Shown here one piece after another: positions 1-5,366 of a stretch of 5,366 bases of DNA (position 1 is its first letter; every line of letters begins with the position of its first letter). Source of the DNA: Bacteroidales bacterium (lineage in GTDB: Bacteria; Bacteroidota; Bacteroidia; Bacteroidales; UBA932); the NCBI GenBank assembly GCA_016283985.1, contig JAEENZ010000163.1, forward strand, positions 1-5,366. Direction: 5' to 3'. The notes below the pieces were generated by a model that was not told the origin of the DNA, searched no databases, and saw only the letters and a program-made list of their open reading frames with translations. The position numbers and the translations under genes are program-made.

Positions 1-742
1 TATGCGGGCGCAGCTGATGCGTCAGCGGAAGGAAGGGCTCTATTCGCCCGTCGAAAGCATCGAGCGACATGGCACCGATGAGGTCTGCCCAGCGCGAGAG
101 GCGCATGCTCTTCAGGATGGACCAGACAGCGTGCGCGCTCATGAACTGGGTGCCGTTCAGCAGCGCAAGGCCTTCCTTGGACTGCAGTTTGATGGGCTCC
201 CAGCCCTTTTCTTTCCACACTTCGGCCGAAGGGCGAATCTCGCCTTTGTACATGACTTCTCCCAAACCGATGAGCGGAAGGCTCAGGTGCGCGAGAGGGG
301 CGAGGTCGCCGGACGCACCGAGGGAGCCCTGCTGATAGACCACGGGGAGGATATCCTCGTTGAACATGTCCATCAGCCTCTGAACCGTGATGAGCTGTAC
401 GCCGGAATGGCCGTAGGCAAGATTCTGCACCTTAAGGAAAAGCATGAGCTTGACTATCTCCGGGCGTACCGGCTCCCCGGCGCCACAGGCGTGGGATACT
501 ACCAGATTGTACTGTAACTGCGAAAGTTCGTCCTTCGGGATGGTCACGTTGTAGAGGGATCCGAATCCGGTGGTGATACCGTAAAGGGGACGGTCGATGT
601 CTTCCATCTTGCGGTCGAGGTACTCCCGGCACTTGATGATGGCACCTTCGGATGCCTCCGATAAAACAAGCTTTTCGTTATTGTCGATAATCGCCTTAAG
701 GCGTTCGAGTGTGAGTCGTTCGTTGGAAATTATGTGGTTCAT
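1..742 (-). CDS. hutH: Histidine ammonia-lyase HutH (N-terminal 247 residues, truncated by window edge)
   Basis: This enzyme removes ammonia from L-histidine to give trans-urocanate, the first step of histidine degradation, in the cytoplasm. The frame runs open from an ATG at 742-740 to the left edge. It covers about half of the usual ~500-residue protein and shows no frameshift. The MIO-forming triad Ala-Ser-Gly is residues 143-145 (316-308), in the context GSLGASGDLAPLAHL. Other family signatures are RPLYGITTGFG with Tyr54, SHACGAGEP with His84, and GLALLNGTQ with Asn196. As I recall, these match Tyr53, His83 and Asn195 of the Pseudomonas putida enzyme, each shifted by one. The opening MNHIISNERLTLERLKAII fits the family N-terminus, and the stop of hutU only 9 bp upstream supports this ATG. 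No Shine-Dalgarno sequence is seen; the leader is A-rich. Tyrosine or phenylalanine ammonia-lyases share the MIO fold, but the hut context makes HutH nearly certain. Confidence 0.96.
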   Translation of the reverse strand, partial: MNHIISNERLTLERLKAIIDNNEKLVLSEASEGAIIKCREYLDRKMEDIDRPLYGITTGFGSLYNVTIPKDELSQLQYNLVVSHACGAGEPVRPEIVKLMLFLKVQNLAYGHSGVQLITVQRLMDMFNEDILPVVYQQGSLGASGDLAPLAHLSLPLIGLGEVMYKGEIRPSAEVWKEKGWEPIKLQSKEGLALLNGTQFMSAHAVWSILKSMRLSRWADLIGAMSLDAFDGRIEPFLPLTHQLRPH

Positions 743-756
743 GGTTATTGGTTATT
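743..756. repeat. Tandem 7-bp repeat GGTTATT at the hutU-hutH junction
   Basis: Two adjacent copies of GGTTATT (743-749 and 750-756, plus strand) span the hutU stop codon and the hutH leader. On the minus strand they give AATAACCAATAACC directly before the hutH ATG. This supplies an A-rich, unstructured leader of the kind that supports translation starts without Shine-Dalgarno pairing in Bacteroidota. It may be chance. Confidence 0.4.
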
Positions 757-2743
757 TCAAAGCATTTCGCACCAGCGCGTCGTCTGCAAGATTCGGGAGC
801 GTGACCTTCAGTCCGGGCGTGCGGTCCATCTCGCGTTCGATGGCGAAGCGGGCGCCCTCGTTCCGGGCCCAGCTGCGGCGGGCTATGCCGTTGTTCACAT
901 CCCAGAAAAGCATCTCCCGGATATGGCGGGCAGAGTCTTCGGAGCCGTCTATCACCATTCCGAATCCGCCGTTGATCACCTCTCCCCAGCCCACGCCGCC
1001 TCCGTTGTGGATGCTCACCCAGGTGGCGCCGCGGAAACCGTCGCCTATCACGTTCTGCACTGCCATGTCGGCCGTAAACTGCGACCCATCGTATATATTG
1101 GAGGTTTCGCGGAAGGGGCTGTCGGTGCCGGAAACGTCGTGATGATCGCGTCCGAGCACTATCGGGGCGGTGATTTCACCCTTGCGGATGGCCTCGTTGA
1201 AAGCGAGGGCTATCTTGGTGCGGCCCTCGCAGTCGGCATAGAGGATGCGGGCCTGGGAACCCACCACGAGGTGGTTGCGGCCGGCCTCTTCTATCCAGTG
1301 GATGTTGTCCCGCATCTGCCCGGCTATCTCCGCGGGAGCGGTGGCGGCTATCTCACCCAGCACCTTCACCGCGAGGGCATCGCTCTTGGCCAGGTCGGCA
1401 GGATCCTCGCTCATGCACACCCAGCGGAACGGGCCGAACCCATAGTCGAAGTACATGGGGCCCATGATGTCCTGCACGTAGGACGGATAGCGGAAGCTGC
1501 CGTCTTTCTTGAGGATGTCCGCGCCGGCGCGGGAGCTTTCCAGCAGGAAGGCATTGCCGTAGTCGAAAAAGTACATCCCCTTGGCAGCCAACTTGTTGAT
1601 GGCCGCCACGTGTCTGCGGAGAGATGCCTGAACGGCCTCTTTGAACCTGGCGGGTTCCTCCGCCATCATGCGCTTGGATTCCTCCAGGCTGTAGCCCACG
1701 GGATAGTATCCCCCCGCCCATGGATTGTGGAGGGAGGTCTGGTCGGATCCGAGATCCACGTGCATATCCTCTTTGGCCAGGCGTTCCCAAAGATCCACCA
1801 CGTTGCCAACGTAGGCCAGGGACACCGGTTTGCGGGCGGCCACTGCCTCGCGGATGCGCGGGATGAGTTCGTCCAGATCGCCGTGGAGTTCGTCCACCCA
1901 GCCCTGCTGGAAGCGCTTTTCGGCCGCCTTGGGGTTGATTTCCGCGGTAACGCTCACCACCCCGGCGATATTGCCTGCCTTGGGCTGTGCGCCGGACATG
2001 CCGCCGAGGCCGGCGGTAACGAAGAGTTTGCCGGCCGGGCTTCCGCCTTGTTTGCGCGCCGCATTCATGACGGTTATGGTGGTGCCGTGCACAATGCCCT
2101 GCGGGCCGATGTACATGTAGGACCCCGCCGTCATCTGCCCGTACTGGCTCACTCCCATGGCGTTGAAACGTTCCCAGTCGTCCGGTTTGGAGTAGTTGGG
2201 GATGACCATGCCATTGGTGACGATGACCCTGGGCGCATCCTTGTGGCTGGGGAAGAGCCCGAGCGGATGCCCGGAATACATCACCAGCGTCTGCTCGTCG
2301 CTCATCGTGGCCAAGTACTGCATCACCAGGCGGTACTGAGCCCAGTTCTGGAAGATGGCCCCGTTGCCGCCGTAGATTATGAGTTCGTGGGGATGCTGGG
2401 CCACGCGTTCGTCCAGGTTGTTCTGGATCATGGCCATGATGGCCGCGGCCTGCCTGCTCTTTGCCGGATACTCGTCTATCGGGCGCGCATATATTTTATA
2501 GGAAGGACGGTAGCGGTACATGTAGATGCGGCCGTAGGCCTTCAGTTCCGCGGCGAACTCGGGTGCGAGCGTTGCGTGAAGCGCCTCCGGGAAGTAGCGC
2601 AGGGCGTTCTTCAGCGCCAGCACCTTCTGTTCTTCCGTAAGTATGTCCTTGCGCTTGGGCGCGTGGTTTATTTCTTTGTCGTATGGTTTAGGCTCCGGCA
2701 GTCCCGCCGGAATGCCGGCCAGTATTTCTTCTTGAAAGGTCAT
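752..2743 (-). CDS. hutU: Urocanate hydratase (urocanase) HutU, long vertebrate-like form
   Basis: This NAD+-dependent cytoplasmic enzyme hydrates urocanate to 4-imidazolone-5-propionate, the second step of histidine degradation. The gene is intact at 663 residues, longer than the ~555 residues of classical bacterial HutU and close to animal UROC1. Recognisable blocks in order are: YGGNGAIFQNW (124-134); YSGHPLGLFPS followed by NGMVIPNY (156-184); YGQMTAGSYMYIGPQGIVHGT (201-221); the nucleotide-binding-type GLGGMSGAQ (245-253); LGSDQTSLHNP (331-341); GFGPFRWVCMSEDP (435-448); RDHHDVSGTDSPFRETSNIYDGS (532-554); and ATWVSIHNGGGVGWGEVINGG (573-593). Where classical enzymes have FQGLPARICW, with the cysteine called Cys410 in P. 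putida, this one reads VVGSQARILYAD (493-504), with Leu501 in place of the cysteine. The vertebrate enzyme, as I remember it, has the same replacement. The ATG overlaps the ftcD stop in an ATGA (2740-2743), which fixes the start and implies translational coupling. Its stop lies 9 bp before hutH. Confidence 0.97.
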   Translation of the reverse strand: MTFQEEILAGIPAGLPEPKPYDKEINHAPKRKDILTEEQKVLALKNALRYFPEALHATLAPEFAAELKAYGRIYMYRYRPSYKIYARPIDEYPAKSRQAAAIMAMIQNNLDERVAQHPHELIIYGGNGAIFQNWAQYRLVMQYLATMSDEQTLVMYSGHPLGLFPSHKDAPRVIVTNGMVIPNYSKPDDWERFNAMGVSQYGQMTAGSYMYIGPQGIVHGTTITVMNAARKQGGSPAGKLFVTAGLGGMSGAQPKAGNIAGVVSVTAEINPKAAEKRFQQGWVDELHGDLDELIPRIREAVAARKPVSLAYVGNVVDLWERLAKEDMHVDLGSDQTSLHNPWAGGYYPVGYSLEESKRMMAEEPARFKEAVQASLRRHVAAINKLAAKGMYFFDYGNAFLLESSRAGADILKKDGSFRYPSYVQDIMGPMYFDYGFGPFRWVCMSEDPADLAKSDALAVKVLGEIAATAPAEIAGQMRDNIHWIEEAGRNHLVVGSQARILYADCEGRTKIALAFNEAIRKGEITAPIVLGRDHHDVSGTDSPFRETSNIYDGSQFTADMAVQNVIGDGFRGATWVSIHNGGGVGWGEVINGGFGMVIDGSEDSARHIREMLFWDVNNGIARRSWARNEGARFAIEREMDRTPGLKVTLPNLADDALVRNALK

Positions 2744-4443
2744 CCTATGTTATTGTTTACGGCTTCCAACACTTTGTCCTGCAACTTTTCGGCTTCTGCG
2801 ATGATCTCTTCCGCCCGCTTCAGCAGCGGCTCGGCAGGAGCTTTGTCCGTGAGGCCGGCGGCGTTGATTCGCACGTTCAGCGCAGCTCCGCGGATGGCCG
2901 CGGTCGCGGCCAGGGCAGCCACTCCGGCATCGGAGGCGGAAGCGGGATTCCCCTTCTCGGCCATCTCCAGCGCCAGCGGAAGAGCCTTCAGCGAAGCTTC
3001 CATGGTCTTCAGCGGCACGGATGCGGCATAGAGGGTAGCCTCCTCCATCGCCTTGTCGCGGGCGGCCTTCTCTTCCGGAGTGCCCTTGGGCATGGCGAAC
3101 ACGTCCATTATCCTGTTAAACGCGGCAGTGTCTTCATCTACAAGGCCGATAAGTTCCTTCATGATGGCCTGGCCCTTTTCAGCAACGTCCGAGAACTCCT
3201 TCCAGCGCTCGTCCCATCCGCGCTTGTGCGCGGACAAATTGGCCACCATGGTGGCGAGGGCCGCGCCGAAAGCGCCCATGCAGGCGGATACCGATCCGCC
3301 GCCGGGAGCGGGAGATTCCGAGGCTGTCTCCTTTGCGAAATCCTTCACGCTCAGGCGTACCAGATGCTCCTTTTTGGCCATCTCGGCAGGATCTTCCATC
3401 AGATATTCGATAACCTTCTCGCGCGGATCGAAGGGCTTGAGGTCGTCCAGCGACATGCTCTTGACGGCTATTTTAATTATCTCTTCTTCGGGGATGCCGA
3501 GGGAACGCTGCTGGCGTTCGAGGTAGAACTTGCCGGCATCTACCAGCACCTTCTTAGGCACCAGGCCGACTATCTCGGCACCGGTAACCCGTAAACCTCT
3601 CGCAGCCGCGGCGCGGGACACTTCCTCGAACGCGACGTGGAGCGGCGTGGCATCAATATCGGTGATGTTCATGGACACCTGTGCGATGCCGTATTCATCT
3701 ATATACCAGCCTATTGCCTTGCAGCCCTTCAGAGTGCCGGGCGTCCATATCTGGTTGCCGTTTTCATCTTTCAGCAGCTTGCCGGTGAGCTTCCCACCTT
3801 CTCTGGCCTTACGGCCTTTCTCGCGCACGTCGAAGGCTATTGCCATAGCTCGGCGGGTGGAGGTGGTATTCAGGTTGTAGTTCACCGCCACGAGGAAGTT
3901 GCGGGCGCCCACGTTGGTGGCTCCGGTCCGGGCAACGGTGTCGTTGTATCCGTTGCCGAAATCCGGCTTGCGCTCCGGATCCGCCATCTTCTCCGGCAGG
4001 GCCTCGTACTCTCCTGCACGGCACACCGCCAGATTCTTGCGTTCGGGCTTGAATGCCGCCGCCTCATAGCAGTAGCACGGGATGCCAAGATCCTTGTAGA
4101 GACGTTCTGCCAGTTTACGGGCAAGTTCGGCACATTCCTCGAGAGTGATTCCTGCGATGGGGATTAGAGGCAGCACGTCGAGGGCGCCGCTGCGGGGATG
4201 GGCCCCGTGATGCTGCCGCATGTCTATCTTTTCCTTTGCCATGGCGGCACCCTGGAACGCAGCCTCGACCACATCTTCCGGCGACCCAACGAAGGTGATT
4301 ACCGTGCGGTTGGTAGCCTCCCCCGGATCTACGTTAAGCACCTTAACGCCCTTTACAGAGGCGATTGCAGCCACGATGGCGTCTATGATGGATTTGTTGC
4401 GCCCCTCACTGAAATTCGGAACGCATTCTATGATTCTGCCCAT
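2740..4443 (-). CDS. ftcD: Bifunctional glutamate formimidoyltransferase / formimidoyltetrahydrofolate cyclodeaminase (FTCD)
   Basis: This enzyme transfers the formimino group of N-formimino-L-glutamate to tetrahydrofolate, releasing glutamate. It then converts formimino-THF to 5,10-methenyl-THF plus ammonia, feeding histidine carbon into the one-carbon pool. The 567 residues hold two domains. The transferase (about 1-335) opens with ECVPNFSEGR (6-15) and contains HHGAHPRSGALDVLPL (78-93). His82 and Asp39 sit at the numbers I recall for the catalytic histidine and a substrate-binding aspartate of pig FTCD. The cyclodeaminase (about 360-567) is marked by ESPAPGGGSVSACMGAFG (376-393), LVDEDTAAF (434-442), and GNPASASDAGVAAL leading to GAALNVRIN (498-527). 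Many bacteria encode these activities as separate proteins; the fusion resembles mammalian FTCD (541 residues). The ATG lies 16 bases after a TATCTTTG box, and the stop overlaps the hutU start by 4 bp, making this the first gene of the hut unit. Bifunctionality is inferred from the domains. Confidence 0.95.
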   Translation of the reverse strand: MGRIIECVPNFSEGRNKSIIDAIVAAIASVKGVKVLNVDPGEATNRTVITFVGSPEDVVEAAFQGAAMAKEKIDMRQHHGAHPRSGALDVLPLIPIAGITLEECAELARKLAERLYKDLGIPCYCYEAAAFKPERKNLAVCRAGEYEALPEKMADPERKPDFGNGYNDTVARTGATNVGARNFLVAVNYNLNTTSTRRAMAIAFDVREKGRKAREGGKLTGKLLKDENGNQIWTPGTLKGCKAIGWYIDEYGIAQVSMNITDIDATPLHVAFEEVSRAAAARGLRVTGAEIVGLVPKKVLVDAGKFYLERQQRSLGIPEEEIIKIAVKSMSLDDLKPFDPREKVIEYLMEDPAEMAKKEHLVRLSVKDFAKETASESPAPGGGSVSACMGAFGAALATMVANLSAHKRGWDERWKEFSDVAEKGQAIMKELIGLVDEDTAAFNRIMDVFAMPKGTPEEKAARDKAMEEATLYAASVPLKTMEASLKALPLALEMAEKGNPASASDAGVAALAATAAIRGAALNVRINAAGLTDKAPAEPLLKRAEEIIAEAEKLQDKVLEAVNNNIG

Positions 4444-4444
4444 T

Positions 4445-4485
4445 GGTTAATAGTTTTTTCAAAGATAGTGAAAAAAACAATAACC
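4445..4485. repeat. Imperfect inverted repeat around the ftcD promoter (candidate operator)
   Basis: On the minus strand the left arm GGTTATTGTTTTTTTC (4485-4470) and right arm GAAAAAACTATTAACC (4460-4445) are complementary at 13 of 16 positions, with a 9-base centre, ACTATCTTT. The centre plus the first base of the right arm contains the -7 box TATCTTTG. A dimeric winged-helix protein could bind such symmetry and block RNA polymerase. Half of the match comes from T/A runs, so chance is a serious alternative; the informative part is GGTTA...TAACC. It could also be a weak terminator for the regulator transcript, but the stem is AT-rich and no T-run follows it. Confidence 0.35.
4460..4467 (-). 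promoter_or_regulatory. Bacteroidota-type -7 promoter element TATCTTTG before ftcD (hut promoter)
   Basis: The minus strand reads TATCTTTG, a perfect TAnnTTTG match identical to the box before the membrane-protein gene. It lies in the 41-bp gap between the regulator stop and the ftcD ATG, with 16 A/T-rich bases before the ATG, implying a leader of about ten bases. No well-placed -33 TTTG is seen 19-21 bases upstream; that region falls at the end of the regulator gene and offers only TTTTTCG-like sequence at poorer spacing. The promoter may therefore be weak or activator-dependent. It supports ftcD as the first gene of the hut transcript. Confidence 0.6.
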
Positions 4486-4772
4486 TATTTCGAAAAATAA
4501 GACAAGAGGGCGCGCTGATAATCCCCCAGCGCCCGGGTTCCCTTGGATGTTATGCGGCAGACCGTATGGGATCCGCGGCCTTCACCGCTGCGGGAGACCT
4601 TTATGTAACCCGCTTCCTCCAGATTGGAAAGCTGTACACTGAGATTCCCCGACGTGGCCTTCGTAAGTTCCTTCAGGTACACGAAGTCCGCATCGTCCAG
4701 CGAATCCAGGGCTGCCATAATCTTCAGCCTCAACTCGTTGTGAAGTATGGGATCCAAGTCTTTAAACTCCAC
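4485..4772 (-). CDS. Small winged-helix DNA-binding regulator (HTH_27 / MarR-ArsR-like)
   Basis: This is probably a cytoplasmic transcription factor of 95 residues, essentially one winged helix-turn-helix domain with no ligand-binding domain. After the first helix (HNELRLKIMAAL, 11-22) comes the HTH: YLKELTKATSGNLSVQLSNLEEAGYIKV (32-59), with the recognition helix around NLSVQLSNLEEAGYI (43-57). The wing is SRSGEGRGSHTVCRIT (60-75) and a C-terminal helix follows. The pattern of gNLS followed by LeeaGYI and a basic/Gly wing ending in a Thr-containing strand fits the family I know as HTH_27 (PF13601). The start is GTG at 4772-4770: an in-frame TAA two codons upstream rules out any earlier start. 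It overlaps the membrane-protein gene by 11 bp, so the two are translationally linked. Its stop is 41 bp before ftcD. It may autoregulate the pair, control hut, or both; the sequence does not decide this. No Cys/His metal-site motif of the ArsR sensor type is seen. Confidence 0.85.
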   Translation of the reverse strand: MEFKDLDPILHNELRLKIMAALDSLDDADFVYLKELTKATSGNLSVQLSNLEEAGYIKVSRSGEGRGSHTVCRITSKGTRALGDYQRALLSYFSK

Positions 4773-5349
4773 TTTTTACGCTTTTATTGAATAAAACTCC
4801 AGGGAGCACCAGTGCCACCAGCGCCACCACTACGATAGCAAGTGTCTGCCAAATCCACAGGTCTCCCTGCAAGCAGAAAGCCCCGATGCTAATGGCAGCA
4901 CCCGCCAGGCCACAGATAATCATGGTGCGGAAACGCAACACTTCCCCAGTAATGAAACTCCCTATGCCTACCAGAAGGCAAATCAATGGATTCTCTACAA
5001 TTTCATAAATGTCCAGGAATCCGAACAGGGTTCCCCCTATGCCTATAGCGCAGGCCGCAAATATCCAGTAATCCAGCACGAGCTTCGATCCGCGGGTGCG
5101 CCTATGGTCCCTCTCATGCCCCCTGCGGAGCATGATGTACATCAAAGGCAGACCGATAACCGGAATACCAACCCAAAGCCAGCCGGCCCACGTCTGCCCT
5201 GCTTTCAAAAGAAAGAATTCGAGCAGATAGAAAAACGCGGTCAGCGAGCCCCACAGAATGAACAGATAGTTTCCTGTGGGGGTGCTGTCCATTTCCACTT
5301 TGCCCCTGGTACGGGCTATCACTTCGAGTGCGTCAAAGTTTTCTTCCAT
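4762..5349 (-). CDS. Six-helix integral membrane protein of unknown function, paired with winged-helix regulator
   Basis: I do not recognise a named family for this 195-residue protein. Hydrophobicity by eye gives six membrane segments, at about 28-48, 56-74, 94-113, 120-137, 141-160 and 166-187. They follow a 26-residue polar N-terminus (MEENFDALEVIARTRGKVEM...). The loop at 75-89 (RRGHERDHRRTRGSK) is strongly basic, and the short loop RFR (139-141) and the tail NKSVKSGV are also positive. By the positive-inside rule these loops and both termini lie in the cytoplasm, which agrees with six segments. No signal peptide, transporter signature or catalytic motif is visible. The ATG lies 8 bases after a TATCTTTG promoter box, so it appears to be the first gene of the transcript. 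It overlaps the downstream regulator by 11 bp. Small membrane proteins paired with one-domain winged-helix regulators occur in Bacteroidota, where the membrane protein may sense a signal or be the regulated target. A role in histidine uptake is possible but unsupported. Confidence 0.88.
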   Translation of the reverse strand: MEENFDALEVIARTRGKVEMDSTPTGNYLFILWGSLTAFFYLLEFFLLKAGQTWAGWLWVGIPVIGLPLMYIMLRRGHERDHRRTRGSKLVLDYWIFAACAIGIGGTLFGFLDIYEIVENPLICLLVGIGSFITGEVLRFRTMIICGLAGAAISIGAFCLQGDLWIWQTLAIVVVALVALVLPGVLFNKSVKSGV

Positions 5350-5357
5350 AACAGGGG

Positions 5358-5365
5358 CAAAGATA
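5358..5365 (-). promoter_or_regulatory. Bacteroidota-type -7 promoter element TATCTTTG before the membrane-protein gene
   Basis: Read on the minus strand the bases are TATCTTTG, a perfect match to the known Bacteroidota -7 consensus TAnnTTTG. Only 8 bases (CCCCTGTT) separate it from the ATG, so transcription would begin a few bases before the start codon and the mRNA would be almost leaderless. The partner -33 TTTG would lie beyond the right edge and cannot be checked. This presumably drives the membrane-protein/regulator pair and perhaps, by read-through, the hut genes. Confidence 0.65.
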
Positions 5366-5366
5366 G

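Noticed and set aside
2..517. Plus-strand open frame of 171 codons opposite hutH
   Set aside because: It lies in register opposite hutH codons and shows no protein family features. The hutH reading on the other strand carries the MIO triad and other catalytic residues.
493..742. Possible pseudogene status of hutH because no complete frame is seen
   Set aside because: The frame is open from its ATG to the window edge with all expected N-terminal catalytic residues; the truncation is caused by the window limit.
1353..1790. Minus-strand 145-codon open frame inside hutU in another frame
   Set aside because: It is entirely contained in hutU, its composition (Arg, Gly, Pro, Gln rich) is typical of an out-of-frame reading, and it has no start context of its own.
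734..3031. Plus-strand open frame of 765 codons opposite hutU and the end of ftcD
   Set aside because: It is an antisense shadow of hutU and the 3' part of ftcD, both of which have unmistakable family motifs. Its translation is rich in His, Gly, Val and Ala with no recognisable domain, as expected opposite GC-rich coding sequence.
4444..4484. Intrinsic terminator after the regulator gene
   Set aside because: The possible stem is AT-rich with mismatches, the T-run lies inside the arm rather than after it, and a promoter box sits in the loop. It fits an operator or chance better than a terminator.
1..5366. CRISPR array, insertion sequence, tRNA/rRNA, riboswitch or defence genes
   Set aside because: No spaced direct repeats, transposase motifs, terminal repeats, tRNA-like cloverleaf or structured leader could be seen. 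The window is nearly filled by five same-strand genes, and the only non-coding gaps are 41 bp and 9 bp plus the right edge.

Overview
The window carries the 5' part of a histidine-utilisation (hut) operon, read entirely on the minus strand, preceded by a small regulator/membrane-protein gene pair. Four complete genes and one truncated gene fill almost all of it. In transcription order (right to left) they are: a six-helix membrane protein of unknown function (4762-5349), a small winged-helix DNA-binding protein (4485-4772), a fused formiminotransferase-cyclodeaminase FTCD (2740-4443), urocanate hydratase HutU (752-2743), and the N-terminal half of histidine ammonia-lyase HutH (1-742, cut by the left edge).

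The organism is most likely a member of the Bacteroidota, probably a fairly GC-rich member of the Bacteroidales; this is an inference. It rests on two perfect matches to the Bacteroidota -7 promoter element TAnnTTTG (both read TATCTTTG), on starts with no convincing Shine-Dalgarno sequence, on A-rich translation leaders, and on GC-rich coding sequence with very AT-rich gaps. I cannot assign a genus from this window.

The three hut enzymes cover most of the histidine-to-glutamate pathway that passes through formimino-tetrahydrofolate. HutH deaminates histidine to urocanate and HutU hydrates urocanate to imidazolonepropionate. FTCD then moves the formimino group from formiminoglutamate to tetrahydrofolate, releasing glutamate, and cyclises it to methenyl-THF plus ammonia. 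The missing step, imidazolonepropionase (HutI), is not in the window and would be expected beyond the left edge or elsewhere. ftcD and hutU overlap by 4 bp and hutU and hutH are 9 bp apart, so they are almost certainly co-transcribed. The 41-bp gap before ftcD contains its own -7 box, which lies in the loop of an imperfect inverted repeat.

Nothing here looks like a new defence system, mobile element or CRISPR locus. The most interesting points are these. HutU and FTCD are both of the vertebrate-like type: a long urocanase without the classical signature cysteine, and a fused FTCD whose key residues fall at the numbers I recall for the mammalian enzyme. An uncharacterised regulator/membrane-protein pair sits directly upstream and could control the operon. 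The ftcD promoter has a symmetrical, operator-like structure.
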